Positions 9,137 through 19,600 of a stretch of DNA of 64,000 bases are shown piece by piece. Positions within the stretch are counted from its first letter, which is position 1. Each line of letters starts with the position of its first letter. The translations under genes and the position numbers were made by a program. The stretch covers positions 248,001 to 312,000 of the forward strand of contig CDRNVI010000049.1 in NCBI GenBank assembly GCA_977017575.1, written 5' to 3'. The stretch comes from Paramoeba atlantica. Lineage: Eukaryota; Discosea. The notes under the pieces are model-generated. The model did not search any database and had not been told where the DNA came from. It was given only the letters and a program-made list of their open reading frames with translations.

Positions 9137-10426
9137 TCAGTGACCTCTCTTTCGCGCCCTCCAATGTGCCGACTTTGCGGACCACATATTACTGGGTGTT
9201 AGTCCGATCGCCGGGGCAACACGGCGACTGCGCTCACAGGCTCCAAGCTGATGAACATCCGAGAAATGTACACTTTCTGGGTCCGCAGTAGAGAACACTG
9301 GACGATATATTCGCCCAAGCGCATCGTAGATGGCTCGAAAAACAAGGCCTGTAGGGGAGGAAGAAGTGCCCATTGATAGAGTAGTGTCTTTACTGGCAAC
9401 CGTATCCTCCAGTGCATGATCGGGAATACAAGATACGTGCGAGATAGAAGAGAGAACCCCGTACCCTTTCGGTGACGTATGTGAAATCGCAGCGTAAAAT
9501 GGACCCAAATCAAGTGGCACATCTCGCGCTGGGAGGCGAACCTGCGTTAGTTTTCGTTTTAAGAAAAGGTTTAGATTTTTGAAAGGAGATAACGTGGCGC
9601 CGAGTCGTTCTAAATACGAAAGTTGCGGATACAACAGGAATAAGCCAATGAGCTGTGAACCCAAAGTATCAGTATCATTCTCTTCCGGGCTTCTCGGTAG
9701 AAAAATACTTTTATCAAGGGAAAAAACCCTCTCCCATGACTTCAGATGCTCATAAAGCAAAAAATAATTTCTTAGGTTAACATGCGCTACTAGATTTTCA
9801 GAAAGTGTACGCAAATTCATGGTTTCTTCGGGTTCCATTTGACGTTCGTCAACGATTTTAATTAAAGGCTTCACAAGTTTCTGAACAATGGATACTGTAA
9901 GGTTCGCCAAGTTTGCAAAAGAATTGCTAGAGACCGATTTTCGAGCACTTTCAAGTCGCACATGCGGTCGAAATAGATAATGGAGTATGGAAATAGGCCC
10001 ATGAAGAGAATAGGTCGCACGTCCTATAAAATTGTGAGAAAGAACGCCTTTCCCTGCTTCGTTCAGATATATCTGATCCTGGCTAATAATGCCATATTTC
10101 AAAGATTTCATTAATGAAATTGGTCCACGTAAAGCAGAAGGGATGGTCGTGACGGTTGATGAAGGTCGATCGACAAGATGCACTCTGCAAATCCTAGTTG
10201 ACCCGGATCCAACAGGAGAAACACTTGTTATACTTGCATGAGGAGAATTTGAAATCAATTCGAAATTCCTATATTGCAGCGCGGCACGAATGGACCAACA
10301 AGTTGGTGAATCATCATCATTTGCAAAGACAAGTTTCCCATGTCGGCCGTTTTTTCCCCATAATTCACTCTTTGATGATATTAGTCTCTTACTACGGGAC
10401 TGAATGACGGAACTGATTCGTAGCAT
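9137..10426 (-). CDS. Putative mitochondrial protein with GST/metaxin-like fold
   Basis: A 429-residue protein. The first 20 residues, MLRISSVIQSRSKRLISSKS, are basic, serine-rich and free of acidic residues, like a mitochondrial presequence. Residues 40-60 (SPTCWSIRAALQYRNFELI) resemble the first beta-alpha-beta unit of thioredoxin-fold glutathione transferases, and about 215-290 (helical, with LFLLYPQLSYLERLG) could be the all-helical C-terminal domain. No complete family signature is visible, and the last 100 residues are unassigned. Metaxin-like or kinetoplastid-specific GST-fold proteins are possible; a structure comparison would decide. Confidence 0.5.
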   Translation of the reverse strand: MLRISSVIQSRSKRLISSKSELWGKNGRHGKLVFANDDDSPTCWSIRAALQYRNFELISNSPHASITSVSPVGSGSTRICRVHLVDRPSSTVTTIPSALRGPISLMKSLKYGIISQDQIYLNEAGKGVLSHNFIGRATYSLHGPISILHYLFRPHVRLESARKSVSSNSFANLANLTVSIVQKLVKPLIKIVDERQMEPEETMNLRTLSENLVAHVNLRNYFLLYEHLKSWERVFSLDKSIFLPRSPEENDTDTLGSQLIGLFLLYPQLSYLERLGATLSPFKNLNLFLKRKLTQVRLPARDVPLDLGPFYAAISHTSPKGYGVLSSISHVSCIPDHALEDTVASKDTTLSMGTSSSPTGLVFRAIYDALGRIYRPVFSTADPESVHFSDVHQLGACERSRRVAPAIGLTPSNMWSAKSAHWRARKRGH

Positions 10427-10709
10427 TTACCACACGTTACCACACATTAAGTTCAATTACCAAAATATAACGCGTAGGGGTGGAATACATGTAATACGGT
10501 ATTATACGCGTGCTGTAATACGCGTATAATTATTGTAATTTAATTTATTGTAATTTAATACGCTGGTGAAGTGGATCATTCCGGGACACACGTACAGGAC
10601 TCTAAAATGTGTAGATACAATACATGTACAAGGAATACATGCACCTTGGCGCGCCGAAGCACGATAGATATCATGATAGAATCCCCAGTTAGAGCGATGC
10701 TACTACACG
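10427..10709. other. AT-rich spacer with palindromes
   Basis: The spacer contains ACGCGT three times in about 50 bp (near 10471, 10506 and 10521), the last two within the related strings ATACGCGTGC and ATACGCGTAT, plus TACATGTA at 10486-10493 and 10621-10628 and a direct repeat of TTATTGTAATTTAAT near 10531-10558. No coding frame or RNA gene is recognised. Confidence 0.4.
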
Positions 10710-11690
10710 CTAAGTCGACTCGTGAAGCCTTTTATTCGCTTCGAGCAGCTTTTTCGCAATATCCGGAAAATCTGTAATGAAGATATCAGTTAGCTCACGA
10801 AAAGTAAGCGAAATACGACGCGAGGAAATGTTGCTTGTCGCAATAGCATGTTTCCAATAGTATCGGCTTGGACCTGAAAGAACGTATACGGCTCGTCTGG
10901 GAACCGTAATGCGAGCTACGTAAGAATCACGGACTTCCCTCTTACACACTTGATTGACCCAAGATTCAGACTCTGCATGAGTCAAAGACGAGTCCGAAGT
11001 ATTTAGATTTTCGTGTTCCATCGTAAAAATGAGCTCCGTACCCGACAAAAGGTTGAATCCGACAATCCGTGGACCCCATGCCCACGTATCGTCCAGGTGT
11101 GGATCAATATGAGAGCCTCGAACGGGAGAATACTCTAGTGCTACCATCTCTGCTGCGCGAAAACCATGCATAACATCCTTCACTGTACCATATGGCATAC
11201 CAGAGGTCTCCGTAGCAGTTCCTGAATGCTTGAAGTTAAACTCATAATTATCCGGTTGAACAACCTCAGTACAACTCGACAAACGTCGCAAAGCGTCACC
11301 CACGATACCTGGAATAGGTTCAAAGTCAGTGTCTAGCTTTGCTCTCCGACGCAAAAAGTTAATTTTCGGTCCAAAATCTTGTTTCCGGCGTCCGCTTTGT
11401 GATGGAGTCCAATTCCGCACTTTTGAAGCGTTTGTAATGGATTCATCCTTTGAGCAAGCAGATGATATGCATGGTTGAAATAGAGTGTCTTCATTGTCAA
11501 GGAATTGTACTAACGATTTTTCTTCAGATAAAGTGAGAAAATCAGGCAGAAGAATTAATCCGGGAACATCAACTGCATTGGTGGTATCAATTCTAGTTGG
11601 TTCATAAAGAGGACGCTTGTTACAAAGCTTACAAGACCGTATTCTTGTGCAACAACATGCCTCGACTCGGGATGTTTCCATAGTAACCAA
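10710..11690 (-). CDS. ALKBH4: ALKBH4-like Fe(II)/2-oxoglutarate dioxygenase
   Basis: A 326-residue AlkB-family protein. It opens with the cysteine cluster CCCTRIRSCKLC (12-23), which mirrors the CGCKGIRxCxxC start of ALKBH4. The catalytic region contains SHIDPHLDDTWAWGPRIV, giving the HxD iron ligands at about H198 and D200, a distal histidine in WKHAI (H281), and the 2-oxoglutarate-binding arginine in RRISLTFRE (about 291-299). Animal ALKBH4 demethylates lysine in actin and has been linked to DNA N6-methyladenine; which applies here is unknown. All metal ligands appear intact, so the enzyme is probably active. Confidence 0.88.
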   Translation of the reverse strand: MVTMETSRVEACCCTRIRSCKLCNKRPLYEPTRIDTTNAVDVPGLILLPDFLTLSEEKSLVQFLDNEDTLFQPCISSACSKDESITNASKVRNWTPSQSGRRKQDFGPKINFLRRRAKLDTDFEPIPGIVGDALRRLSSCTEVVQPDNYEFNFKHSGTATETSGMPYGTVKDVMHGFRAAEMVALEYSPVRGSHIDPHLDDTWAWGPRIVGFNLLSGTELIFTMEHENLNTSDSSLTHAESESWVNQVCKREVRDSYVARITVPRRAVYVLSGPSRYYWKHAIATSNISSRRISLTFRELTDIFITDFPDIAKKLLEANKRLHEST

Positions 11691-12177
11691 TCTGTACGTG
11701 TTAGCTCCACTTGGATATTCTCTTGCTCCGGTTAGGGATACTATGAATACATTTTCCTATTGATTTAGAGAAATAGCCTATAATTTATTTATAAATTTAC
11801 ATCTTACTATAATGTAGCCTAGCACACTAAGACTTGGTGTACCACATCTTAGAGCCCTGCCTGTGACATCTTTCGAAAAGGCAATATTAATGAATCCTTC
11901 TAAAAGTATCATACAGTATAAAATGCTTTGCTTACTTTTACACTGTGCGGTATACTGTAATGCATTGTACTGGCTGCATGACTACCCTATGCAATGGTTG
12001 CTTTAGAAATATAATGCTTATAGAAAATGAGAACATTGACCAAAATCTTGGTTGCACTAGACAAAAAAGTCTGGATTACAAGTGCATTCGAATAGGATTA
12101 GTCCTACATACTACTATATGAACGTACTAGAGATCATGTGCTAGATATCGACGCTAGGAGAAATACCCCACAGCCAC
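11691..12177. other. Spacer with no recognised feature
   Basis: About 490 bases between the ALKBH4-like gene and the R3H gene. AT-rich, no frame of note, no RNA gene or repeat seen. Confidence 0.3.
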
Positions 12178-13332
12178 TCAAGTGCTCGGTTTTCGTCTCT
12201 TTCTTCCAATACCCTCTTCTACAGCTGTAATAGCATTCGGTGCAGTATCAGTAAAAGACAATGTACCCATTTTTGGTAAAGTAGACGATTCTTTCGGATC
12301 ATTGGAATGATTTGGTGAGCTGAACGGTTCGAAACGACGCTTTTGGGCCGTTTTCATTTTTTCGGGAGGTGAATCGGCCGTTTCTAAAGATGAGTCTGTC
12401 CTCAGTGTCGCACTTGGCATGTCGCGCGCCTTGGATAACACATGAACCCATTCGTCACCCATCAATTTATTTCGCAAAACATTGTCTTTGAGTGGATTAT
12501 CCAGCTCCCTTCCATGCTCCGGAGGTTCTGTGATAGAAGCGGGAAACGGCTCTCGATGCTTTGGGTCATGTACCGCATATGCGTTAGGATCCGCCGTTGC
12601 TTTAAACTGTGCGAAGCGGGAGAGAGTATCGTTACCTCTTGCTTCATCATTTTTGTCGGACAAATGTTTGGTGGAAGACAATTCCGGTTTCGGAATGAAC
12701 ACGGGTGTCCTTACTACGCCAGCAATGTCACCACCTCTACGATCTCGGGCGGAAGCGATAGACGGATCTGTGCTGGCCATCTCGTCAATAGACTGCATGG
12801 AAGGCAGCGGGGCTGATATCCGGTAAAAAAGCATGTCCTTCTTTAGCACAAGATGTCGATCCATCCCGCTTCCTTCGCTGTGATGCCCAAGATTGTACAA
12901 TTGTGCCAGTCGATGCAACTCTTTTCGATCGTAGCCGCTAAGATTTGACGGACAAACGTAGCTTGTTTGGGTGTCATCCTCCACAAATTGCGCAATGTGC
13001 TTTGACCAAAAATGTACAAAACGGGGTCTATCTTCTGCCACGGTAAGTTCATTTCTTGCCTTTACAAGTCGAATATCTTCGGAAGTAAGCTTCATGTACT
13101 GCGGCAGTAACTGTAACGTCTCCGGAGCAGTCAGCGCGGCCAAAGTGTCCACTCCATACATCGTACTTGTCGAAAAAGACTTCCCGTCGTGTTCCGTGCT
13201 AAAATCACCGCCATTTCTTTGCTGTTGAAGAGCACGTGCAGCCTGGGAAGCAGCAGATAGGAAATGACGCTGCTTGCGAACAACATCGCTTGCAGCTTTT
13301 GCCATTGCCAACACTTCGTCAGACGAATTCAT
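12178..13332 (-). CDS. R3H-domain protein
   Basis: A 384-residue protein with one R3H domain at about 103-168: a conserved helix FVHFWSKHIAQFVEDD, the segment LSGYDRKELHRLAQLYNLGH carrying the Arg (136) and His (140) that name the domain, and the closing arginine in SGMDRHLVL (159). R3H domains bind single-stranded nucleic acid. The rest is low complexity: an alanine/glutamine-rich N-terminal helix and a Ser/Pro/Lys-rich tail with the basic ending GRKRRKPST, probably nuclear. No second domain (G-patch, AAA, NF-X1 zinc) is seen, so the pathway is unassigned. Confidence 0.75.
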   Translation of the reverse strand: MNSSDEVLAMAKAASDVVRKQRHFLSAASQAARALQQQRNGGDFSTEHDGKSFSTSTMYGVDTLAALTAPETLQLLPQYMKLTSEDIRLVKARNELTVAEDRPRFVHFWSKHIAQFVEDDTQTSYVCPSNLSGYDRKELHRLAQLYNLGHHSEGSGMDRHLVLKKDMLFYRISAPLPSMQSIDEMASTDPSIASARDRRGGDIAGVVRTPVFIPKPELSSTKHLSDKNDEARGNDTLSRFAQFKATADPNAYAVHDPKHREPFPASITEPPEHGRELDNPLKDNVLRNKLMGDEWVHVLSKARDMPSATLRTDSSLETADSPPEKMKTAQKRRFEPFSSPNHSNDPKESSTLPKMGTLSFTDTAPNAITAVEEGIGRKRRKPST

Positions 13333-13605
13333 TCAAGTAGTGGAAAAGATAATAAAATTCTTCACCCTTATTATGGAGTGAAAAAGATTCTCTATGTCAA
13401 TATCACATTTATTTATTTACGTCATATTATATGACATATTGATATGATGTACTCTATTTCTCATTGATTTTAATAAATGGCAAGTCACAAATTTTGAAAA
13501 ACAGTTATGAAAATTCTAAAATTAATAAATTTAGTTTTTGTTCATAAAAATCTTTTAGAACATAAACGGGGGTACGGCTTAATGTACCGGGTACTTTTTT
13601 ATATA

Positions 13606-13770
13606 CTGGGGGAGTATAATCGCTACCCAATATACCCCCCCTGGGCACCGTGGAAAACAAGGTGGTGGGGGGTATAAACGCTCTATTTTTTTGAGCGTTT
13701 ATACCCCCCACCACCTTGTTTTCCACGGTGCCCAGGGGGGGTATATTGGGTAGCGATTATACCCCCCCAG
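13606..13770. mobile_element. Near-perfect palindromic MITE
   Basis: From CTGGGGGAGTATAATCGC at the left to its near reverse complement at the right, the 165 bp fold into one hairpin: arms of about 78 bases around a loop of fewer than ten (near 13684-13692). TA flanks each end (13604-13605 and 13771-13772). The arms are almost identical, so the element is recent or kept homogeneous by repair. There is no coding capacity. TA target and C/G-run termini link it to the other TA-flanked elements at 4161, 4597 and 24464. Confidence 0.85.
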
Positions 13771-13947
13771 TATTGCCCCTTCATGTATTACCCCCATCAT
13801 GTATTGCCCCTTCTAACATTTTTGGTTTACCGCAAAAAAACATTGGAGCTAATACAGTAACTAACAAAAGTGTTCAAATGTTTTCACAAATTTTAATGTT
13901 TTTATATTTTACAAAAGAGATGCAGAGGATAATGCAGTAGTATATTA

Positions 13948-15133
13948 CAGTAGTGTAGGCTGGAGTAGTGCTTACAATCCCACATACTTAGACTTCATCA
14001 ACGATCTTACTATAAAAAACTATGAAAGATAATGCGAGCCCAACACTTGAACACTTTTTTCACTTTTTTGAGATTATTTTTTTTTGACCAAAACTTTGCC
14101 TTACTTCACCCTTACCAAACCAAAATGACCAAAACTTAATACTTCGTAAGTCCCCCCTTCGCCCTAATTCTGCCCTCAAACGACGGGGCATGCTACGGAC
14201 AAGAGGAAGACATGCACTCGGAGGAAGGCCTGCCCACGCTTTTTGGGCGCGTCCCCAAAGTTCCAACATTCCTACGGGAGGATCTGGATGATCCGCAGTT
14301 GACTTTTTGAGCTCGCCCCACAGGTGCTCTATGGGATTTAAATCAGGAGACTGCGGGGGCCAGTCTAGGACACACAATTCTTGTAAATGAAGGAATTCCA
14401 GGGCCTTCTTACTCGTGTGCTTTGGATCATTATCTTGCTGGAAGATGATCCAGTCCTTCATGACTTCCAACTTGTGGAGGGAAGGAGACAAATCCTGTGA
14501 AGTATTCGAACGTACTGTTCAGCATTCATGTTGCCATGAACCAGAGCAATGGAGCCCACGCCGTGAAACATCATACACCCCCATACCGTGATGGATCCCC
14601 ACCGTACTTCACGGTGCTGTGTGTATTTCGCTCTGAAAGTGCTTCCCCAAAGCTCACCCACGCCCACCTGCAGCCATTCGACTCGAAACGGCGGATCTTA
14701 CTTTCATCAGTGAAAAGCACACGGCTCCAGTCGGCGTTCGTCCAATGCTCGTACTTCTTTGCAAAAGCAAGACGTAGAGCTTTGTGACGCTTCGTAAGGT
14801 GGGGTTTCAGTAATTTCCTCTTCCCCTTCAAACCACGCTACCGAAGGTAAACCCGAATGGTTTGGGGTGAAACATCTGCAACCCCCTCATCTCTCAACCG
14901 TTTACTGGTCGCGACTGCATCCCTTAACAGGGCGACCTGTTTTCGGTTTGTTAACTAAGTTGGGTGTAATGTTACTTACATTTCCTACGCTCAATTGTAG
15001 ATATAACGATACTTTCCGAATTGATAATCCGTTCTTTAGTTTTTCTATAACAAGCCTACGTAGATCACTGGGTGTACTGCGCATAGTGCATTGAAACGCA
15101 AAGTAAATAACGAAAATCTTACTCCATTTACTG
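13948..15133 (-). mobile_element. Tc1-type DNA transposon with interrupted transposase
   Basis: The minus strand encodes, in order, an N-terminal helix-turn-helix segment (MRSTPSDLRRLVIEKLKNGL, from 15084), a middle segment with the first catalytic aspartate (RVLFTDESKI, near 14715), and a C-terminal segment with FQQDNDPKHTS (second aspartate) and SPDLNPIEHLWGELK (the glutamate): a Tc1-family DD34E transposase. The three segments lie in different frames or are separated by stops, so the enzyme is dead. Candidate ends are CAGTAGTGTAGGCTGGAGTA at 13948 and CAGTAAATGGAGTAAG reading inward from 15133, each flanked by TA. The end match is only partial, so the boundaries are tentative. Confidence 0.75.
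14060..15084 (-). pseudogene. Tc1-family transposase pseudogene
   Basis: Roughly 340 codons, the usual Tc1 transposase length, are spread over at least three reading blocks: 15084-14902, 14831-14571 and 14491-14060. The paired-like DNA-binding half and both halves of the DDE nuclease are recognisable and all three catalytic acids persist, so the gene decayed by a few indels or stops rather than wholesale loss. An ordinary inactive copy, possibly able to supply ends but not enzyme. Confidence 0.8.
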
Positions 15134-15141
15134 TACTTTTT

Positions 15142-15193
15142 ATGCGCAGTACACCCAGTGATCTACGTAGGCTTGTTATAGAAAAGCTAAAGA
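15142..15193 (+). repeat. Inverted stub of the Tc1 transposase 5' end
   Basis: ATGCGCAGTACACCCAGTGATC and the following bases up to about 15190 repeat, in the opposite orientation, the first 50 or so bases of the transposase frame that starts at 15084 on the minus strand. The two start codons face each other across about 57 bp. The stub stops abruptly where a GC-rich segment begins (about 15194-15240). It is either the remnant of a second element in opposite orientation or an inverted duplication made during an aberrant transposition. Confidence 0.75.
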
Positions 15194-15987
15194 CCGTCGC
15201 CGTCCCCTACGCCGGCCCTGCCTGCCGCCGTCCTCGCGCTCCTTCTGTCCATGCGTGAGTGACACCGCCCGGTATCGAATATAACAAGACACCAAACAAT
15301 TATTGGTGTTATTCGGAGTCTCTTTTTACCGGCCGCTGATAAAGTAATTGCCTGCTTTGCTACGCTGATTCGTCAGCGAAGTATATGAAGTCTATGGAAA
15401 TATAGCATGGCTCACACAGCACAAAGGCAGAACAATTGGAAATTCTCCGGCGGCTACGTCCCCTAGTTGGATATAAAGCCTCATCTATCTATCTAAACCT
15501 TAACTGATGCAAAAAAGCCGACGCGAAAATCAGTATCCTTGAGAAGTTTTCTCATTGATTTTTATAATTATAATATAGTAAATATAAATTTTCATTTTTC
15601 TTGTAAATTATATTTATAAAAATCAATGAGAGGGAGACTGCATTATTCATGCATCTGTGCACAACGCCTTTTTTTATACCCGAAAGCAAATATTCAATGC
15701 AACTACTGGATAATTCTGAAAGAACCACTCTGAACTTTCGTTAAAGCGCAAAATCGTTGTAAGTTGTCCCAAAGAATCGCTTAGAGTTCCATTGTCCATT
15801 TTCCCCAATAATTGAACAAAGTATCAAAGATCGTTCTATGTATGTACTATGTATGTATGATAGTATTTGCAACAAAATTGCGTCAGGCAAGACATGTTAG
15901 AAAAGGAAGTATAAGACATTTATACAGAGTTACCACAATTAGTTATGATAAATTCGGTAAAGCCATTTAAGCGGACTCTTGTATGAG
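15194..15987. other. Spacer with an AT-rich hairpin
   Basis: Contains a short GC-rich stretch (15194-15240) and then AT-rich sequence. CTCATTGATTTTTATA at 15551-15566 recurs inverted at 15615-15630, with weaker pairing continuing inwards, making a stem of roughly 27 bp and a small loop. It may be another decayed foldback element. TTCTCATTGATTTTAATAAA also occurs near 13460. No gene is recognised. Confidence 0.45.
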
Positions 15988-16371
15988 TTACGCTTTTGAA
16001 TGCTTCAAGGAGTAATCATAAAGTTGTTCTAGAACACGTTCTTCGTTTTTATCAACACAGCGCTCAAAATCGTCAATAGTGGAAGAACAATGCTTCATCA
16101 AATTAATCTTGATAGTGTTCAAATTGCTGTTCTTAGCATCAGGGCTATGTTCCCAGTCTACAGACATGGAATCTTGTGATCTTTCAGCCGAATACTTATT
16201 GTAGCATTGCGCAGCACGCTCCCATTCTTCCTTGCAGGGTTCATCTAATACTGGCGTATTACTCTGTATAACGTTCTGAAAGCTTTGGAACGAACGACTA
16301 AGGTGGTCTTGTACAACTCGATACGTGTTTATCTCCGAGTCCAACGCGTCTATATCTAGTGAATCTGTCAT
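15988..16371 (-). CDS. Twin CX9C (CHCH-type) protein
   Basis: A 127-residue acidic protein with two cysteine pairs of exactly CX9C spacing: C46-C56 in CKEEWERAAQC and C95-C105 in CSSTIDDFERC. Each pair lies in a predicted helix, as in CHCH/twin CX9C proteins that are oxidised and trapped in the mitochondrial intermembrane space by the Mia40/Erv1 relay (Erv1 alone in kinetoplastids). There is no presequence, as expected for this import route. The linker between pairs (about 38 residues) is longer than in most small members. It may be a MICOS, complex IV assembly or import factor; the sequence does not decide. Confidence 0.7.
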   Translation of the reverse strand: MTDSLDIDALDSEINTYRVVQDHLSRSFQSFQNVIQSNTPVLDEPCKEEWERAAQCYNKYSAERSQDSMSVDWEHSPDAKNSNLNTIKINLMKHCSSTIDDFERCVDKNEERVLEQLYDYSLKHSKA

Positions 16372-16606
16372 TTAGTGAAAATTAAGGCTCATGTTAGTCA
16401 AAATTGTTGCGCTACAAAGTAATCCCATAAATTCTATATCGAAATACTGCGTTATGGTCGTAGTACTACATACAAGTTTTCATGTATTGCACTGTATATA
16501 TCAGTCGTAAGAACTGAAATTCAATTCACAGATGATATGCCATCAAACTAGCATAAAAGCTTCACTAAACGACTTCCTACGCGGTCTCAGACTAACAATT
16601 CACATT

Positions 16607-19600
16607 CTATGCATAACTCACAAAACTCGATTCCAGGGAAGCTAAGGCCGCATCCCATGTCGTCCACTCAGGTATGATTCGACGAGCGGAGTGTAACTTT
16701 GGCGTCTTCGTTAAAGGGTTATTGCAGAGATCTATCGTTTTAGCCCGTGCTTTGCTCCTATCATCACACCAAGTCTCGCACCAGAGCCATTCCTCAGGCA
16801 AAGAGAAGATCGGGACGACCTCCTGAACGTAGTTGGGCAAATCCTGATCCAGATTAGCTAAGCTATGCGATTCTCCTGCAAGGCTATCATAGATTGTGCG
16901 ATACACATCTCCAGCTGTTCTCTCTCGAAAACGTGTAAGATCGACAACATAAATCGCGCTAATGTGATAATTTTTACCTTGTAGATGTGTTTTCCAAAAG
17001 CCGTGTTTCCAAAAACGAAACCCTTCGGTTTCCTTTCGAGCATTTTTGGTACAAAATGGAGTGTATCCCACTGCATGACCTTGTAAATCCATATTGTACA
17101 ACTCTTGCACGTCAGATCGTATGACTTGATCGGCATCGACGAATATGATTCTTTGCACAGATAAAGGAAACAATACGTCAAGAAACAGAACCTTATATGC
17201 CCATATCAAACGCTGCTTTTCAGACTGGGCATGCAGCCAATCAGGCCATTTGTAAGTGACGAGTTCGTAGTCGCAACCAAAAGACTTGGCGTATTGTGGG
17301 AGAACCCTTTTAAAAGAAGGTGACAAAAAATTCTCTACAAGCCAGAATTTCACTCTAGCTTTTGTGTGATTCGTAAGAGTATACATCATCAGTCGAAGAA
17401 ACCTCTCATAAAGAAACCCGGAAGCGATGCTGAATATATGTACCCTGGGATCATTTGTGGCAGGAACTCCCTTCACCCCTGAGTCGGAGTAAAACGGAGT
17501 TGTGGTGGCGTCCTTTCCATAACTTGCTTCACACCTTTCAACTTTAATTTCTAAGTGAAGATCCGAAAATTTGTCAATGGAAATAGAGAATGAGCTCCCT
17601 TTTACGTTCATATTGAACTCGGAACTCATGGACACATGTACTACGCGATATTTCTTGCTCCAATCTCCTTCTAGTATTGATATGGTCCATTTGCCTGGGC
17701 TCAGTTGCAACTGAAAGTAACCAAAATTGGACATCACAGTGGTATCGCGTGTTTCAGTAGTACCAGATTTTCGAGCGAATAATGGCAAACCTGGAACTGG
17801 TTGCCCTGTGACACGATCCGTACATGAACCGGAAAGTACTAGAGAGCGTAGCTCGTACTGGACCTTTACAGATGATACTAAGCCATTTTCAAGGAATATA
17901 TTGTCCAAATCGTGGTGAGAGCGACTTGGAAAACTCAGCCAAGTTACGGGCTCCTGTACACTCATGGTGTATAAAACTGTTTTTGGCAAATCGTGGAACA
18001 CAATGGGGGGATGTAAATTATCGTGAGGAACCCAGTCATAGTTGAAGGCGTATTCATAATACGCAGGTGAGGGTATTTCAAACATAATTCGTTTAGGATT
18101 CAGGAATATACGAAGTGATAGAGTAAATTTCTCGTAAAGAAGATTTGCCAGTACCAACAACTTAGACGCATCTGGAGAAAGAGGATTTATGATTGCCGAA
18201 ATGGAGTGAAGACCATGGGATCGATTGTTGGGAGAAAAAGATAATCCTGGAAGACAATCTGTATAAAAGATATCTCTGTCCCCATGCTTCCGTGCATCTT
18301 TGTCCACGATGAGCGAAAAGACAGCACAAAACGCACTCAGAGTACCATTATTGACGTTTAGCCTATGTAAGATGCTGTTTAGCTGAGCTGAAAACTCTGG
18401 CGTAAATAACCGCAACAATTGTTCATTAAAAAGTGCAAAATCCTCCTTTGAAAAGAGAATCATCCCATCGTTGGATGTGCTCAAATCAACACAGCGACCA
18501 TTGGATATCAAAAAAGCAGGTAACGCACCGCAGACCTGAGCAGCGATTCTTTCATCCAATATGTAACGTGTATAATCGATTTTATCAGGGTGATCCATAT
18601 TATCCGGAAATTGCAGTGAAAAGTCATGAATTAGCGATTCTGAAAGATTATGTATTCGGGGTTTACTAGCGCTTGGGGTACTAGCGTCTGCCAAATTCGA
18701 CAAGTAGGCCTCTCTCAAATAGTTTGCTATTTTAAGTACTTTAGAAAAGCTTTGAGTCGAAAGAGCACTAGTTATCGCACGGATAGAAAAGTCTTCGCTG
18801 CTTCCTATAAAATAGAAGGCTACGCGTATCGCATTTTCATGCTCATTTCCATTTTTGAATGGAAAAGTGCCATTCACAATTTGTGATACTATACCAAGCA
18901 ATGAGTCAATTCCTTGCAAAGTGCGAATGTCAGATACTACGATGTGTGACAAATTGAAAATTCGTGTATCTTTATCGTCGGAAATCCAATTGCCGCTCTG
19001 TAAAACACGTATGTAGTCATCAATACTCAAAGTCACATATTTCGGAGCTGTATACAATGCTGGTTGTAGATGTATTACAGAACCTAAATTTTTCGCAATG
19101 TTTGTTGCACTGTCTTTTGTCAAGGAGTTCAAAAGTCCCTTTTTAACCAAGGGTCGAAGGGCAACACGCTCCTCATCCACCGCTTTTGCAATGTCTAAAT
19201 CCTTTGCCAGCGGATTTCCGTTCATGAAAGTAGCAGGCACTTCGTTGCCTCTTCCTGACTTTCGAACGTATTCCATCGCTTCTTTGTATGTTGCGTACCA
19301 TTTTCGATTTTTTAAAATTTTGGTCAACGAATGTGTAGTAAATGTGTTCAAAGTTGATACTATTAACGATTTATCTATAACGACGTTCTTTGTACCTGCC
19401 AGTTTATACAGGAATTTATAACCAAGCGTTGGATCAGATGCGTCGTTTTCGGAAAGAAAGAAAAAGCAAGAGATTATTATTTCTGCAAGCGAGACTTTAC
19501 TTCTGGAGAGGCTCATATCATTTTCAACGTTTCTGATGTCTTCCATATCAAGGGTGATGGGCGCTGAAGTTTGTAGCTTGTGTTGATCTACAAGGATAAC

